Of a DNA stretch of 64,000 nt, positions 37,007 to 49,470 are shown in pieces; the first letter of the stretch is position 1, and every line of letters starts with the position of its first letter. The DNA is from Brachynemurus nebulosus. Its lineage: Eukaryota; Arthropoda; Insecta; Neuroptera; Myrmeleontidae. Location: contig JAPWDM010000002.1 of assembly GCA_035578155.1 (NCBI GenBank), positions 36,194,437 to 36,258,436 of the forward strand. Direction: 5' to 3'. Position numbers and translations under genes: made by a program. The notes under the pieces were generated by a model, which was given only the letters and a program-made list of their open reading frames with translations, did not search any database and was not told the origin of the DNA.

Positions 37007-38479
37007 TTGTGTGTAGGGCTCCCCTATGGAAGTTAAGAGCTGAAATTTAGTAAGTGGGGCTCATTCCGATGCACAACAATACTGTCAAAGTGGAGTCAAA
37101 TTTTGGATCCGACCCAAGTTTCAAGGGGGTAGTGGGGGGCGGTCAAACAATAAAACTTTTCCAAACCGATTGGAAATAATGATTCGGTGAATTATCTACA
37201 ACATGTCCAAAATTCAGCTTCCTAGGATGATTTGGAGGGAATAGAGGCGGAAAAGGTATTTTGGCTGGATCTAACACGCCCACAGCCCCCCAGAATTAAC
37301 GCAGAGGGCTGAAATTTGGTGTATTGATAAAGTTCGTGCCTAGGTTGTGATTTTTGAGGGTTTTAATATTTTACCCCCATCACCCTCATTTTTAAGCTAC
37401 AATTTTATGCTTTTTCGACGTTTTCGAAGTTTGTACCAGTCGCACATATCACTCAAATAAACCTAGAGGGCTGAAATTTTGTATTCGGATTGAGTTAGTA
37501 TCAAGAGGGTGCCTTTTGAGGGTCTCGACTTTTAACCCCTACCCCCACCATTTTTATACCAAAAAGAACATGATTTTTCTTGTTTTTTAACAGTTTCGTT
37601 CGGGTCAAAATCTCCCCAAATAAACGAGAGGGCTGAAATTTTGTGTACAGGTTAAACTAATAGCCAGCCACTGTTTTCAACTTTTAGCCCTTACCCCCAC
37701 GATTTTTACGTCAATATTTCCTTGATTTTTTTGCTTTTTTCTAACACGTCTAGAGACTCTCTAAGGAAACCTAGAGGGCTGAAATTTTGTACGTGTATTG
37801 AGTTTGTATCCAGCTAGTGCTTTTTAGGGATTCCACATTACTTTTCCCCCCACCTCTCCCATTTTTACATCGGAATTCAAGGGTATTATTAAATGTGTTT
37901 TAAATGTATTATTTTTATTCTAATACTAAGTAGGCGAATAGTAATTTTAAAAAATTTAAAAAAAATTAACTTTTATAACAAATGCAATACACGAATATTA
38001 AGTAATTTAAAATTGTTATTAATGTCACTGATTATTTATAAAGTAGGAATTTTAGATTTTTATTATTTATAAAATAGAAATTTTGGATTTTTTTGGAAAG
38101 ACAAAATATCTACATAAAGGTCTTCCAGTTTACTATTTAAGTCTCTTTTTCTAATATTTAAAAATAAAACACAAAGGCAATTGGCGGATAAGCATGGGTA
38201 GGAATGCCCTCGTAGGGATTGTGTTGGCTTTTTTCCTGCTAACTGCTATCGGCACAAAATTGAAATTTACTGAGATTCAGCCCTTAAAACCTTTTTTTAG
38301 AGCCCCGATTAACCGGACACTCATCATCGGTTTTGAAACCACCAAAATGGCAAGTCGCTTGTAGACTTTCAATTACATTTCGCTTGTAGACATCCAATAC
38401 CGAAGATGAAAGGACTTCTTCCGTGATGGGGCCCCGCTGCTCACGGCTTTTTTTTAGTACATATAAGTCCAAGAATCTA

Positions 38480-39235
38480 CGAGGTACGGCAATTAAGTTC
38501 GAAGAATTTAGTTATAGTTTGGGAACTGGCAACACTACGTTGTTCGTAAACATATGTCTGGAAAGAGGAGACCTTTAGTTTAGTTCCATTCGAAGTTTAA
38601 AACCGATAGTACGTTTGGTTTGTGTTTTATGCGTGTTTTTCGAAAGTAACTTTTTTAATGGTGTCATGAAAATGAGTGACTTACATTACAAGCAACGAGT
38701 TGTGATCGAATTTTTAGTGAAATCTGGCGAATAACCCTCGGAATTACTCCAAAAATTGCAGGTGGTGTACGGAGACGCGTGCATATCGAAAACGTGCGTG
38801 TTTAAATGGCTGACGCGGTTCAAAGGGGAGCGTGTATCGGTAGATGACGATCCGCGTGAGCTCCCGTTATCTCTGGTACTGATGCGAATGTCGACAGTCT
38901 GGGCGTGCTGATCATGTCTGACTGACGCTTAAGCATTCGTGCGTTGTCTAAGGAGTTAAACATCAACAAGAGAATTTTAACATGCAAACAATTTGCGCAA
39001 AATTCCTCGTTCATAATGCAGGAGTTTTTGGGGAAAAAGGGGATGCCAAAGTTGCTGCATACACCCTGTAGCCTCGATATCACCCCCTGTGCACCTGCGT
39101 ACAGACGAGAGAAACGTTGGAATCGTTGTGTAGAGTTAGAGGGAGACTATTGTGAAAGTCGATAACAAAATTTTGCTCGTAACTTTCTTTGCTTGTTTTA
39201 CTGACAAATTCTCGGAACTTAATTGCATCACCTCG
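38480..39235 (+). mobile_element. Internally deleted mariner element, TA-flanked, 756 bp
   Basis: The ends CGAGGTACGGCAATTAAGTT and, on the other strand, CGAGGTGATGCAATTAAGTT match at about 24 of 30 bases. TA flanks both (38478-38479, 39236-39237). A full mariner is about 1.3 kb, so about 500 bp is missing. It sits 28 bp from the edge of the large foldback element. Confidence 0.88.
38666..39164 (+). pseudogene. Mariner transposase pseudogene
   Basis: From the ATG at 38666 the first frame reads MKMSDLHYKQRVVIEFLVKS, stops (TAA 38732-38734), then continues with VYGDACISKTCVFKWLTRFK and GERVSVDDDPRELP, the mariner DNA-binding domain. The frame then moves, giving MSD, stop, RLSIRALSKELNINK, the usual end of that domain. 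The next clear piece is FLGKKGMPKLLHTPCSLDIT, then KRWNRCVELEGDYCES, the end of the protein. The middle, with the three catalytic aspartates, is deleted. Two stops and frame changes confirm decay. Confidence 0.85.
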
Positions 39236-39904
39236 TAGAGCAGATTAAGCACTTATATCGAGGTACCATTGTACCTGCAATTTTCCTGTGAAAATAATTT
39301 TTTTTAAAATTCTATGCACAGACGACACCTTTAATTTCAGTGTTTACAGATGTTAAATCTATATTTTATTTCATCTATACGTAACTTTAAGGTACAATTA
39401 CCCCTTTCAAGGCATGCGCACATACATATTATGTATGTTGATATGGTGTATTAAGAGAAATATTCTAGGGAAATTATTATCCTTCAAAACTCATTAATAG
39501 AACTGAACCAACAATTAACAAATACACAACAGAAATATGTGTACAATCATTTGTTAGTACAATTAAATAATACATGTGTATTTACCTTTGCCATTGTCAC
39601 ATATCCTACCGTTTCATTCTATCCTAACTACCATTCATCCTTATATGTATATACGAATACCAGGTGTTCCCCCAAAACTCCTTTCATAATGCTTATATTA
39701 TTTAGGAATTGAGTGTTATCTACGAAAAACAAAATGTTGATTTTATTTTGGATTTTTGTTGCATTAACGTATTCATAAAATCTAATTTTAAATAAATTCA
39801 AACTTCTTACGTCAAATAGTTTCAAGAATGTGAAAATATAAATTTTGTGGAACTGAAAACTCATTTTCAAAAAAGCTATTCAAAAGACATCACAATCATC
39901 TACT

Positions 39905-40771
39905 TAATAAATTTCTCACACTGACTGACTGACAGACAACGCACAGCCTAAACCGTGGGGTTTAGAAGAATGAAATTTTGTACAGGAGTTCCCTATGTAA
40001 CGTAGGTGGCCACTAAGAAAGGATTTTTGAAAATTCGGCCCCTAAGTGGGTTAAATAGGGAATGCAAATTTTTATGGAAATTCGTCATTTTTGAAGTTAG
40101 ATATATAAAAATATGTTACTATGACAATTCAAATAAATAATATTTTATACACTGATTGACAGACAACGCACAGCCTAAACTATTGGGTTTAGAAGGACGA
40201 AATGTAGCACAAAAGATATGAAGATTGATCTTTAGACATTGCTACTTATAAATAAAAGTCAGTTGTCTAAACGTTTCTGGAAATTCATTCCCTAAGGGGT
40301 TAAAACAGGAAATGAAAATTCGTATGTGAAGTTCGTCATTTTTGAAATTAAAAACGTGGAAATTGGTATTTAGGCTTTTGAAAAACATTGAAAGTGAGCA
40401 GTGAGTACCAAATAAAAAGATGTTGCCGATGGGAAATCCCAGCGGGTATACGTAGTTATTGAATAAGTCTTTAACACTGACAGACAGATAACGCACAGCC
40501 TAAACTGTTGGGTTTAGAAGGACGAAAGTTAGCACAGGAGATATGAAAATTGGCGTTTATGCTTCTATTTATAAATAAAAGTCAATTGTGGAAACGTTTC
40601 TGGAAATTTATTCCCTAAGGGGTTAAAACAGGAAATGAAAGTTCGTTATTTTGGAAGTTAGAGACCTGGATATTGATTTAGGCTTTTGAAAAACATTAAA
40701 TTGAGCAGAAAGTGAGTACCTAATAAAAAGATGTCGATGGGAAACCCCATCAGGCATACGGCTAGTATACT
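39905..40771 (-). repeat. ACTAGC-headed tandem repeat, three copies on the minus strand
   Basis: The minus strand starts ACTAGCCGTATGCCTG (40771) and ends with GTTGTCTGTCAGTCAGTCAG-like sequence. Three tandem units are visible (about 39920-40140, 40140-40480, 40480-40770), each with GACAGACAACGCACAGCCTA (plus strand), GGGTTTAGAAGGACGAAA and CCCTAAGGGGTTAAAACAGG. The module is homologous to those at 17540-18440. The ORF at 40242-40496 is repeat. Confidence 0.75.
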
Positions 40772-41541
40772 AATATTTTTACACACATCGTTCGTTATCC
40801 AACGGCTATGTGTGGGAGCAGGTAACTTTTGACGTGTAATATTTTAACAAATACTTGAATTCGTAATATACAATAAAGACTGACAACATAAAAAAAAACG
40901 TTAATATATTCCGTTTCCAGTTGAACGCCTTGTATAACAGAATGAAAATATCTATTCATTTACGATATATGATGTGTTTGCGAAAAGTAATTTAGGATTA
41001 TTTCAGGTTGAATGAATTAATTTTACGAAAATTTACAATGTTCGTAATAGCTAAATAAATAAACTTGTATTTTAATATCAATGATTTATTTCAGATATTA
41101 TATTGGTACCTATGCTGTCTAGTAAAGTCTAGTTAGCTTAACTCGAATTAAATGCTAATGCGAACACACAGTCACTATTATGAAACAAAAGCTAAAAACA
41201 TTAATGAGGTTTCTCAATCCAAAATATTCACCATTTTCTATTCATATTTTTGAAAACGTATACAGACATATTCCTGGTAAATACGTATTTATTTATATTT
41301 ACCAAGTCTTTTATGTGGGCTATCATTATAGGTGTATAAGGTATTACAATATACTAATTTTAGTCTTTTGATGAGGTTTGGTCATATTATACATAACCGG
41401 ATGCAGAACAATATTACGTTAAGTATTGAAAGGTCAACAATGCTAAATTTTCAGTATCCGGGTTAACTAATCTAAACAAAAATAATCTCTAAAAATATTT
41501 TACAGCAAAAATAATCGAATTTTGTGATAACCTTTAACAAA
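40772..41541. other. Non-genic stretch
   Basis: A/T-rich, no recognised gene or repeat ends. Confidence 0.5.
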
Positions 41542-41930
41542 ACTAGCGTCTCGTCCTGGCTTCGTTCAGGTGACTCTATTGTTTTCATTTTAGTGTTTCA
41601 TATAATTTCCTGCAACGGAATACATTTATATATTTTATAGCTCTGACCCGCTGTTTCACCTACGTAAATTTATCAGAACTATAGATCTAATTATTTTTAT
41701 GTCAGATATAAGTTATTTATAGTGATTGGCTTCCTTCGCTAAGCGACTTTTAAGTAGAGATGTTGTTTGGAGTAATGTTTTTGTACCATTCCTACACACT
41801 CTGAAAACTAATTTCCCATTCACACTCAGTTCCAGTCCCCAAAAAAATTGTCCAATTCTACTTAATCCCACTCCCGTTCGATTTATTAATGTTAATCCCG
41901 CTCCCGGTTTTTAGTCCAAGTCCCGAATTG
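41542..41930 (+). repeat. ACTAGC-headed repeat fragment
   Basis: It begins ACTAGCGTCTCGTCCTGGC then TTCGTTCAGGTGACTC and has TAATTTCCTGCAACGGAATA, shared with the copy at 58880. Later it shares TTATTTATAGTGATTGGCTT with the fragment at 55395. The ORF at 41726-41914 is inside it. Confidence 0.65.
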
Positions 41931-43902
41931 GAGTTACGTTACCATCATTGTCTCTTCCGTCTGCTTCCAATTCCGTAAAAAGATTATTCGTTTCCACCCG
42001 TTTTTCAAGTATTTAAATGACACCATTCGCCTGACCTGGCCCACTCGGACCTGACCCACTATTTTCCCGACCTAACGAATTCCTACTCTAAAGTATTCAT
42101 ATTCATATTTCAATAGATAAGCTAATTTTCACGCTTTGAGGTCTTTTTTCAGATATCCATAATAATAGATTTAGGAGTATTTCCATTCTAGGCCTTTCTT
42201 GGGGAACCCTGGTGGATAATTTTAATCACTAGTTCACCTTTTTTCGGAATCCCAATACTATCTGAGGGTAAATTTGTCAATAACTATTTGGGTTTTAATT
42301 TTAGCCTTCTTTGAACTTACTCCACTTTTTAATTTGATATTCTGGAATTGTGTACAAAATCAATTACATATTGATAGTGCTTCGTTTCGTGCGTCCAACA
42401 ACTATTCAGTAAAAATAAGTAATATTCAAATTTCAGTAGCATATCTAATTTTCACAACATTTTGTCCAGATTCGGCCAGCTGTTTGGTACCCATTCTGTT
42501 CTTTCGGCTCTTGTCTAATATAAACACCATTCAAATTATTTTTATTATTTACAATAGAGGAAAAATAGTTGAAAACTCTTTCTCCGTTTCTAATAGTGTA
42601 AAAAAACTTTTGAGTTTTGATATTTTACTTTTGACAAAAAGTGTCTAAAAGTCATCGATTTGGGATTTCTAACGTTTTTAGATTTCATAAACTTTGGATG
42701 TTCCATTCGACAGTAGTTATTTCATTTGACGATACACACACACTTTCACTTTCCAGCTTATCCCTTGAATCGAAATTCAACTTCACATCTGCAATCGGAC
42801 GTTGAGTGGTTTCAAAGAAAATTGCCGGTGACACCCGGTCAGACACTGAAGTGATTGCATAATTGTTCCGTTTTACCAATTTTGGTACGGAACACTTAAA
42901 AAAAAGTCTGCTGTATATTTAACAAAACATTTTAATTCTTTTATAAAAAAAATCGGCTCTATATTTAACAATTTTTTGAAATTCTAAAGAACAGCGTTTT
43001 CTCCTACTATTTTAACTGACATAACAATATCGTTCGTTTCAATGAATATGTGATAAAAATTCGAAAAATATTAAAAGACGTAAAACGTAACATAAATTAA
43101 AAAGTCATAGCTTACATTTTTTAGTGTAAGAAATATAATAATCAAGGTCGACGGGTCACAAGTTTACACATGTTAAATTTGACATAAAAATCATAGGCCC
43201 TACCTCCCTCCTGTTACGATATGTCGTCGGAAGCCTATATAAAATATTCCTGTCGTATCCTTCCTATTTAAAGGGAATACATTAAAGCGAAACCGATGTC
43301 AAAATAATATTATAAATGACATTACCCAAAACTGAAAATCACCTACCTAACAATTCATTCGGTATGAAAAGAATTTTTTCATCACATAAAAAAGAGGATT
43401 TTATTTGGAAAATTACATAGTCCGAACCCATACCAAAAATTGTAATAACTACAAAGTTTTCTAGAAAGGTTAATTTCAGTTTTTCATTTAGTGAAAATCA
43501 GTTTAAATATTATTTGTTTTGTATATACAGGAAAATTGGAAAATTTGTGAGTGTGTTAGCGTAACTACGTCACTGAGGATCATTAATAAATTTTTAATTA
43601 CTATGTAATCTACATATCATTATGGTGGGTTTGTAAACAGCGGCCCATTTATGCAATCAAAATAACAATTTTCGGTTTATAACAAAACAAAAAATAACTG
43701 ATGTATTAAATATCAATGCAGACTGGTAATTTGCAATCAAAAAACAGATAATTAAACAAAATAGTTTTGACATAAAAAAACTGTATTTATTTGAATTTTA
43801 AATTTTACAGATAACTATAGGATAGAACGCATAAGTATACCTGACATTTTTAACAACAAAAAAAAATTTAAAATAATAACAGAATTTTTGTTATTTTTTT
43901 AG
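41931..43902. other. Stretch without a recognised gene
   Basis: The 124-aa ORF at 42274-42648 overlaps a dispersed-repeat phrase (GTGTACAAAATCAATTAC and TAGTGCTTCG) and has hydrophobic, A/T-driven composition, so I do not call it. At 42842-42895 ACCAATTTTGGTACGGAACAC resembles a common tail of insect repeats. Confidence 0.4.
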
Positions 43903-44041
43903 TCATAATAATAAAATTTTTTCCCTTAAGGACCCACAAAAAAAAAATAAAAATATAAAAAGTTCGCTAATTTTTATTTAAAAATTTAAAAATTTTTTTT
44001 TTGTGGGTCATTAAGGGGAAAAACTTTATTATTATGTCTAA
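43903..44041. repeat. Palindrome with about 47-bp arms
   Basis: GTCATAATAATAAAATTTTT with CCCTTAAGGACCCACAAAA is mirrored by TTTTGTGGGTCATTAAGGGG and AAACTTTATTATTATG. The loop is about 40 A/T-rich bases. Confidence 0.85.
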
Positions 44042-44159
44042 TCTAGCACAGTACGGCTCAATATAGTGATTTGATTTTTTTAGTGTTTTGTACCAAAATT
44101 GGCAAAACTGAACACTTTTAAAGTCACTTCGGTGTTCGTTCGTGTGTAACTTCCCCTGA

Positions 44160-44520
44160 AATTTTTCATTTGCTATAATCGTCATTTTGGTGGTTTCAAG
44201 AACTGATAATAATTGTTCGACTGGTCAAGAAATTTGAAGATTTGAGTAGATTATTTTCTTTTTCTCGAAAACTATGCAGTCGCAAACGTTTTTATGAAAA
44301 TATTCAAATTTCGCGCACAATTTCCAATCGACTGATTGTGAGTCATCGGAAGCAACAAGTATCTATCGCTAAAAAATATTTTCTGACATTTAATTTTTTT
44401 TAACTATAACGCACCCGGAAAAGAATTCTGAAACTCAGTTAATCTTATCGTTAGCAGAAAAAAACCGACACAATTCATGCGGGGGCATTCCTACCCATGC
44501 TTATCCGCCAATAGCCTTTT
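44160..44520 (+). repeat. Degraded fragment of the 3.7-kb foldback family
   Basis: It shares TTTTGGTGGTTTCAAGAACTG, the GCAGAAAAAAACCGACACAA phrase and CCTACCCATGCTTATCCGCC with the arms of the large element, separated by diverged or inserted sequence. Confidence 0.65.
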
Positions 44521-44561
44521 ATTATCATAAAGCAATTATAACTATAGTATAAAATACTTAA

Positions 44562-45010
44562 AACTAGCCGTACCTGCGACGTCGTTCGCGTGACGCATTG
44601 TTATAAAATCAATAAGAAGTATATAAATAAATTTAATAATTATACAGAACTTGCATGGAAAGATAATTTTTGCGTAATGCATGAACATGCTCAAAATGGT
44701 TTTTATATTTTCCCGTGGGAATGAGATATTTTCCCGGAATAGAAAGTATCTAAAGTGTTGGCCCAAGTAATAAGTTATCACCATACCAATTTTATCTCAA
44801 TCCGTCCAATAGTTTTTATGTAATGTGTGGACATGATCAGAATGGTTTCTCTATTTTCCTGTGGGAGTAAGACATTTTCCTGGAGTGAAAAGTATCCTAG
44901 ATGTTGACCCAGATAATAAGTTATCATCACACCAAATTTCATTAAAATCCGTCCAATAGTTTTTGCGTGATGCGTGAACGGACAGATAGACAGACAAATA
45001 TTTTAAAAAT
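44562..45010 (+). repeat. ACTAGC-headed repeat with a two-unit tandem
   Basis: It starts ACTAGCCGTACCTGCGACGTC and ends GAACGGACAGATAGACAGAC. Two units of about 150 bp (44685-44830 and 44831-44965) share TATTTTCCCGTGGGAATGAG/TATTTTCCTGTGGGAGTAAG and AATCCGTCCAATAGTTTTT. This tail (TTTCATTAAAATCCGTCCAA) is typical of RTE-type or SINE-like insect repeats. Confidence 0.75.
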
Positions 45011-45483
45011 CAGTGTTTTGATATCTACATCGATAACTATTTACAGTACTAGTAAAATTTTCGAAAACTATTCCATATACAGAAATAGTCTCGTTACAGT
45101 TTTATTATATGTATAGATAAACAGTATTGAAGGTTTTATGGCACAGTTGATAATGGTGCCGTATATACTTATTTAATGAAAAAACACAAATGTTTCGTAG
45201 ATTTTCCAATAATATTTAATTTATATACGTATTTTGCAATACTCAAGGTATTACTTTTATTACTCAAGGTTGCAGAAAAAGAATTCTAAATTTTTTTCTT
45301 CGGTATTTTTATTCCTTACTATATATTAAAATGAACGAAATCGCAGGGTAACACTTCCGTAACATTCCTTGTTAGTAAAATAATTTTGTTTGTTTGACTG
45401 TACGAACATAGTTGACATATTTATTACTCCAACAATATTTTTAGTTGTCAATGATATTATTTTTAGTAACGGTACGTAAAACA

Positions 45484-46175
45484 AACGCCGTGAGCAGCAG
45501 GGCCCCATCACGGAAGTCGAATTTTTCCCTTCATCTTCAGTATTGAATGTCTACAAGCGAAATGTAATTGAAAGTCTACAAGCGATTTGATCGGGGCTTT
45601 AAAAAAAGGTTTTAAGTTTTTAAGGGCTGAATCTCAGTAAATTTCAATTTTGTGCCGATAGCAGTTAGCTGGAAAAAAGCAAACACAATTCCTACGAGGG
45701 TATTGCTACCCATGCTTATCCGCCAATTGCCTTCGTAAAAAAGGAACTTAGATGGTAAACTGGAAGGCCTTTATGAAGATATTTTTTCTTTCCAAAAAAA
45801 TCTAAAATTTCTATTTTATAAATAATAAAAATCCAAAATTCCTACTTTATAAATAAACAGTGACTTTAATAACATTTTTAAATTACTTAATATTTGTGTA
45901 TTGCATTTGTTATAAAAGTAAGTTCATTTTTTTTAAATTTTTTTTAATTACTCTTCGTCGACTTCTATTAGAATAAAAATAATGCATTTAAAACACATTT
46001 AACAATACCATTGAATTCCGATGTAAAAATGGGAGAAGTGGGGGAAAAGTAATATGGAATCTCTAAAAGGCACTAGCTGGATACTAACTCAATACACGTA
46101 CAAAATTTCAGCCGTCTAGGTTTCCTTAGAGAGTCTCTAGACGTATTAGAAAAAAAGCAAATATTCAAGGAAATA
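45484..46175 (+). repeat. Partial arm of the 3.7-kb foldback family
   Basis: It begins at the family edge (CGCCGTGAGCAGCAGGGCCC) and stops within the first module, after AAACCTAGACGG-complement and GAGTCTCTAGACG. A deletion has joined CTACAAGCGA to GGGGCTTTAAAAAAAGG. Confidence 0.85.
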
Positions 46176-46931
46176 TTGTTGTTGTTTATTATATTAGTAA
46201 TAACCAACGAAAATTTCAACCAGATCCTATGCGTGGTTTTCTGGCAACTGACGGCGAAAAATTTTTTATTGGCAAAAGTCAGTGACAATTGGCAGTTTTT
46301 ATTTTTAAAAATTACGCCGGGTTTTTAGTGCGTTCTAGCGGCGTAGCGGTTGGTTGTAGAAAGAATTGTTATGTACAAAATTTGTAGGAAATTTTGTCTA
46401 CTTTAATTTTGTAAAGAACAACTTTTTCGAGAAAATGCATATTTACCAAGATTAAGGTAAAAAATCTAAAAAAATTAACAAAAATTTGATGTTTTTCGTA
46501 TAATAATCAATGTGCCAGGCAAAATATCTGTCAGCAAACCTCAAATTCGTGTTCAGCGACCCAGAAAACATAAAGAATGAGGATTATTAGGACTGTGACT
46601 AAACTTTCCGCTAACTAGTTTTCTTTTAAATAAATTGACTAGCCTAAAAATTTTTGTTATTGCTGCGGTTACTACACCAGTTATACAAAGTAGCTGTTGA
46701 ACGTATCTTTAAAGGCTTCATTTATACATTATCATAGTAACTCTATACACTATACTATGTATGATATACAGGTATTTATTTATGTATCGTTTATGAAAAT
46801 TATAGCTGAAATTCCATAGGAACGCTACAACTTACCATTGAAATTTTCGATGTGTTTTTTTAAAGTCATCGATATAGAAAATTATGAATGGAGACTATTT
46901 CTTAAGAGAGAGAGATAAGATATAATATCAT
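46176..46931. other. Mixed repeat debris
   Basis: 46320-46450 shares GTAGGAAATTTTGTCTACTT and CGGCGTAGCGG-like phrases with the repeats at 48236 and 52560. No gene. Confidence 0.4.
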
Positions 46932-47210
46932 CAGTGGCGGATTTACCAGCAGGCTAAGTAGGCTATAGCCCAGGGCGGCAGATTTCAGGGGTAGCAAATT
47001 TAAGCAAAAAGGGCGGCAAAATGTAGAATTTGTTTTTTTTTTTTTTTTTTTTGCTCGCCACTTACGTTTTGCGGCCGATTTTAGGGGCAGCAAATTTGAC
47101 AAAAAGGGTGGCAAATTTGGCAAAAAGAGCGACAAAAGTCGCTTTTTAGCTTTTCAGGGGCGGCGTTTTTCACTGAGCCTAGAGCGGCACTTAGGAAAAA
47201 TCAGCCACTG
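46932..47210. mobile_element. hAT-like MITE with perfect 8-bp duplication, 279 bp
   Basis: CAGTGGCGGATTTACCAGC at the left and AAATCAGCCACTG at the right are inverted ends. AATATCAT occurs exactly on both sides (46924-46931 and 47211-47218). The internal GGGCGGCAAATTT/GGGCAGCAAATTT phrases repeat five or six times. This is established hAT architecture. No transposase. Confidence 0.93.
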
Positions 47211-47218
47211 AATATCAT

Positions 47219-48235
47219 ATGATACTTATGTTAGAATAAATACGTAGATTCCTTTGAATGTATCACAAAAAATAAGAAACAAAAGAGTAAATAGGCACAC
47301 AATCACGTGGCAAATAGGCACACAAGGTCGAGTCCTACAAAAAATTAAGTTGAAAACAATATTAATAAATATAATATTTGGGTAAGTAAATATTATACTT
47401 ATCAATAAATACAACCATTTATAGCGAAAATTTGTTTATTTTTCTAAATTTTTCATTTAAAAAACAGTATCATAATAAGCGAAAATATTTTGGCATAACA
47501 CACAGTAAAGGAAATACCGAAAAAAGAATTACTCTACGTAAATAAAGAATTCGTTTTTTTATTTAAAATATGTGATAATAATGACAAAAATTTTAAAAAT
47601 ATTGTAAAAAATAAAATTTTGCAAAAATTAAAATATAGGTTAAGTTGACACTTCATTTCAGTGGCGTTTTTATGTAAGATTAATGGGCATATAAAAATTT
47701 AACTTCAAGATTATGTATTTTGTTTGTATTTATTTATCATATTTATTAATAAAATGACAATTTAATAACTGTATAGTTTAATTTATGTTTGTGTCTACCC
47801 TTATCAAGAAGATATATCTTATTAGTGGTGCAATACTATAAACCAAAACGTAATCTTTTTACAAAAATAGTTATAAATTCTAAATAAACGATTAATTTGA
47901 GCAATTTTTGTTTTCAGTTTATGGTAATTTGTAATATTGTTTAAGCACCGTTAAAAAATATAATGATTTAGTAGATAATTAAGACTTCGAAAAATTAACT
48001 GATAAAATAGTCGAACAACATTCTTAAGGTGTGGATTATTGAATCAAATAAAACAGATATTGAAAATAATTAATTAATTGCTTATAGTACAGTCATCTGG
48101 TAGTTTTACCTGGAAAGTTTTCCGGAGTTTTGAAAATGGGTGTTTTTATAGATGTTGAGGTGCTCTTTTCGAATTTCCATTTTGCCACCTCGTATCTCGT
48201 ATCCATTTTGCCGCGTTGTCATATTGGAAAAATGG
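47219..48235. other. Non-genic stretch
   Basis: A/T-rich. Nothing recognised. Confidence 0.5.
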
Positions 48236-48800
48236 CGTCGAACAGCAATTTTTTGACGATATCTCCTTTCCGAGTCATTTTACGAGGAAAATATCTATAT
48301 GCAAAATTAAACTAGAGAAAATTTCCTACAATTTATGTCTTAACAATTTTTTTCATAAAATCAATAGTTTCAGCGTACGTGCGCCGCAAAGTGTTACTAA
48401 ATACGCGTTTTTGCGGAGTAACTCGTTTCCATACCACCTTGAGGTTGAGTAAGCTACACGTTTTTTTTTAATGTGGTTTGCCCAGTAGGCTTAATCCTAC
48501 TAATTGTCATGTATAGTTCAGAAATTTAGCGTAATCGCCTTCGTTTAAATTTTCTTAATGGGCCAGGTGTTACAGGTTCATCGTCGTCAACAGTACCTAC
48601 CAAGGTTACCATTTTAGTAACCTTATACCTACAACTCATAGTATATATTTCGTAAATATAAGAAAAATATGTGTTAGCGTAGATGAATAAGGCTGGTTAT
48701 CCTTTCGATGCAGAAACGTGTGATAATTCTGACGAATACGAGTGAAAACGTACGAACGATCCAAACATCTGTGAAGCTATACATCCTCGTCCATTGAAAG
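48236..48800 (+). repeat. Dispersed repeat, inverted partner of 52560-52852
   Basis: It shares CAATAGTTTCAGCGTACGTG, GCCGCAAAGTGTTA and CTCGTTTCCATACCACCTTG (48415-48445) with the minus strand of 52697-52852. Weaker similarity continues through AGCGTAG and AAGGCTGGTT to about 48760. The two overlapping ORFs here are repeat sequence. Confidence 0.7.
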
Positions 48801-48999
48801 CGTCTCGTTCGTCCGTTTCTGTAGGTATAATTACAAGGTGCGAACAAATCCAATTTTGTTTGGATTTTTTCGCGCGAAGAAATCCGTTTCATGAGATTTT
48901 TATTTATATTAAAACGAAACTGAAGGTAAATTACAATTATAACTGTGTAACTTTGCGTACTACGTGCCACAAATTGTTTTAGCGAATTTCGAAAACTCG

Positions 49000-49470
<471 letters not shown>

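Larger units (their letters stand above)
34783..38452. mobile_element. Large foldback element, 3.7 kb, with 1.6-kb arms of tandem modules
   Basis: The outer ends are CGCCGTGAGCAGCGGGGCCC and GGGGCCCCGCTGCTCACGGC. The left arm runs to about 36440 and the right arm starts at about 36845. The arms differ by roughly 10-12%. Within each arm four modules of about 160 bp recur, each with CAAATTTCAGCCCTCTAGGTT-type landmarks (near 35469, 35626, 35789, 35950) and a G-rich GTGGGGGTAGGGG phrase. A (TA)n tract lies in each arm. The 400-bp centre is unique A/T-rich DNA. No ORF of note. Family copies: 44160, 45484, 52853, 61295, 62392. Confidence 0.85.

Noticed and set aside
38820..39165. Short ORFs on both strands near 39 kb
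   Set aside because: The minus-strand ORF is a shadow of the mariner transposase pseudogene. The plus-strand one is its shifted final part and is annotated as such.
42274..42648. 124-aa ORF on the plus strand
   Set aside because: A/T-driven hydrophobic composition, no domain, and overlap with a dispersed-repeat phrase shared with 14520 and 55500.
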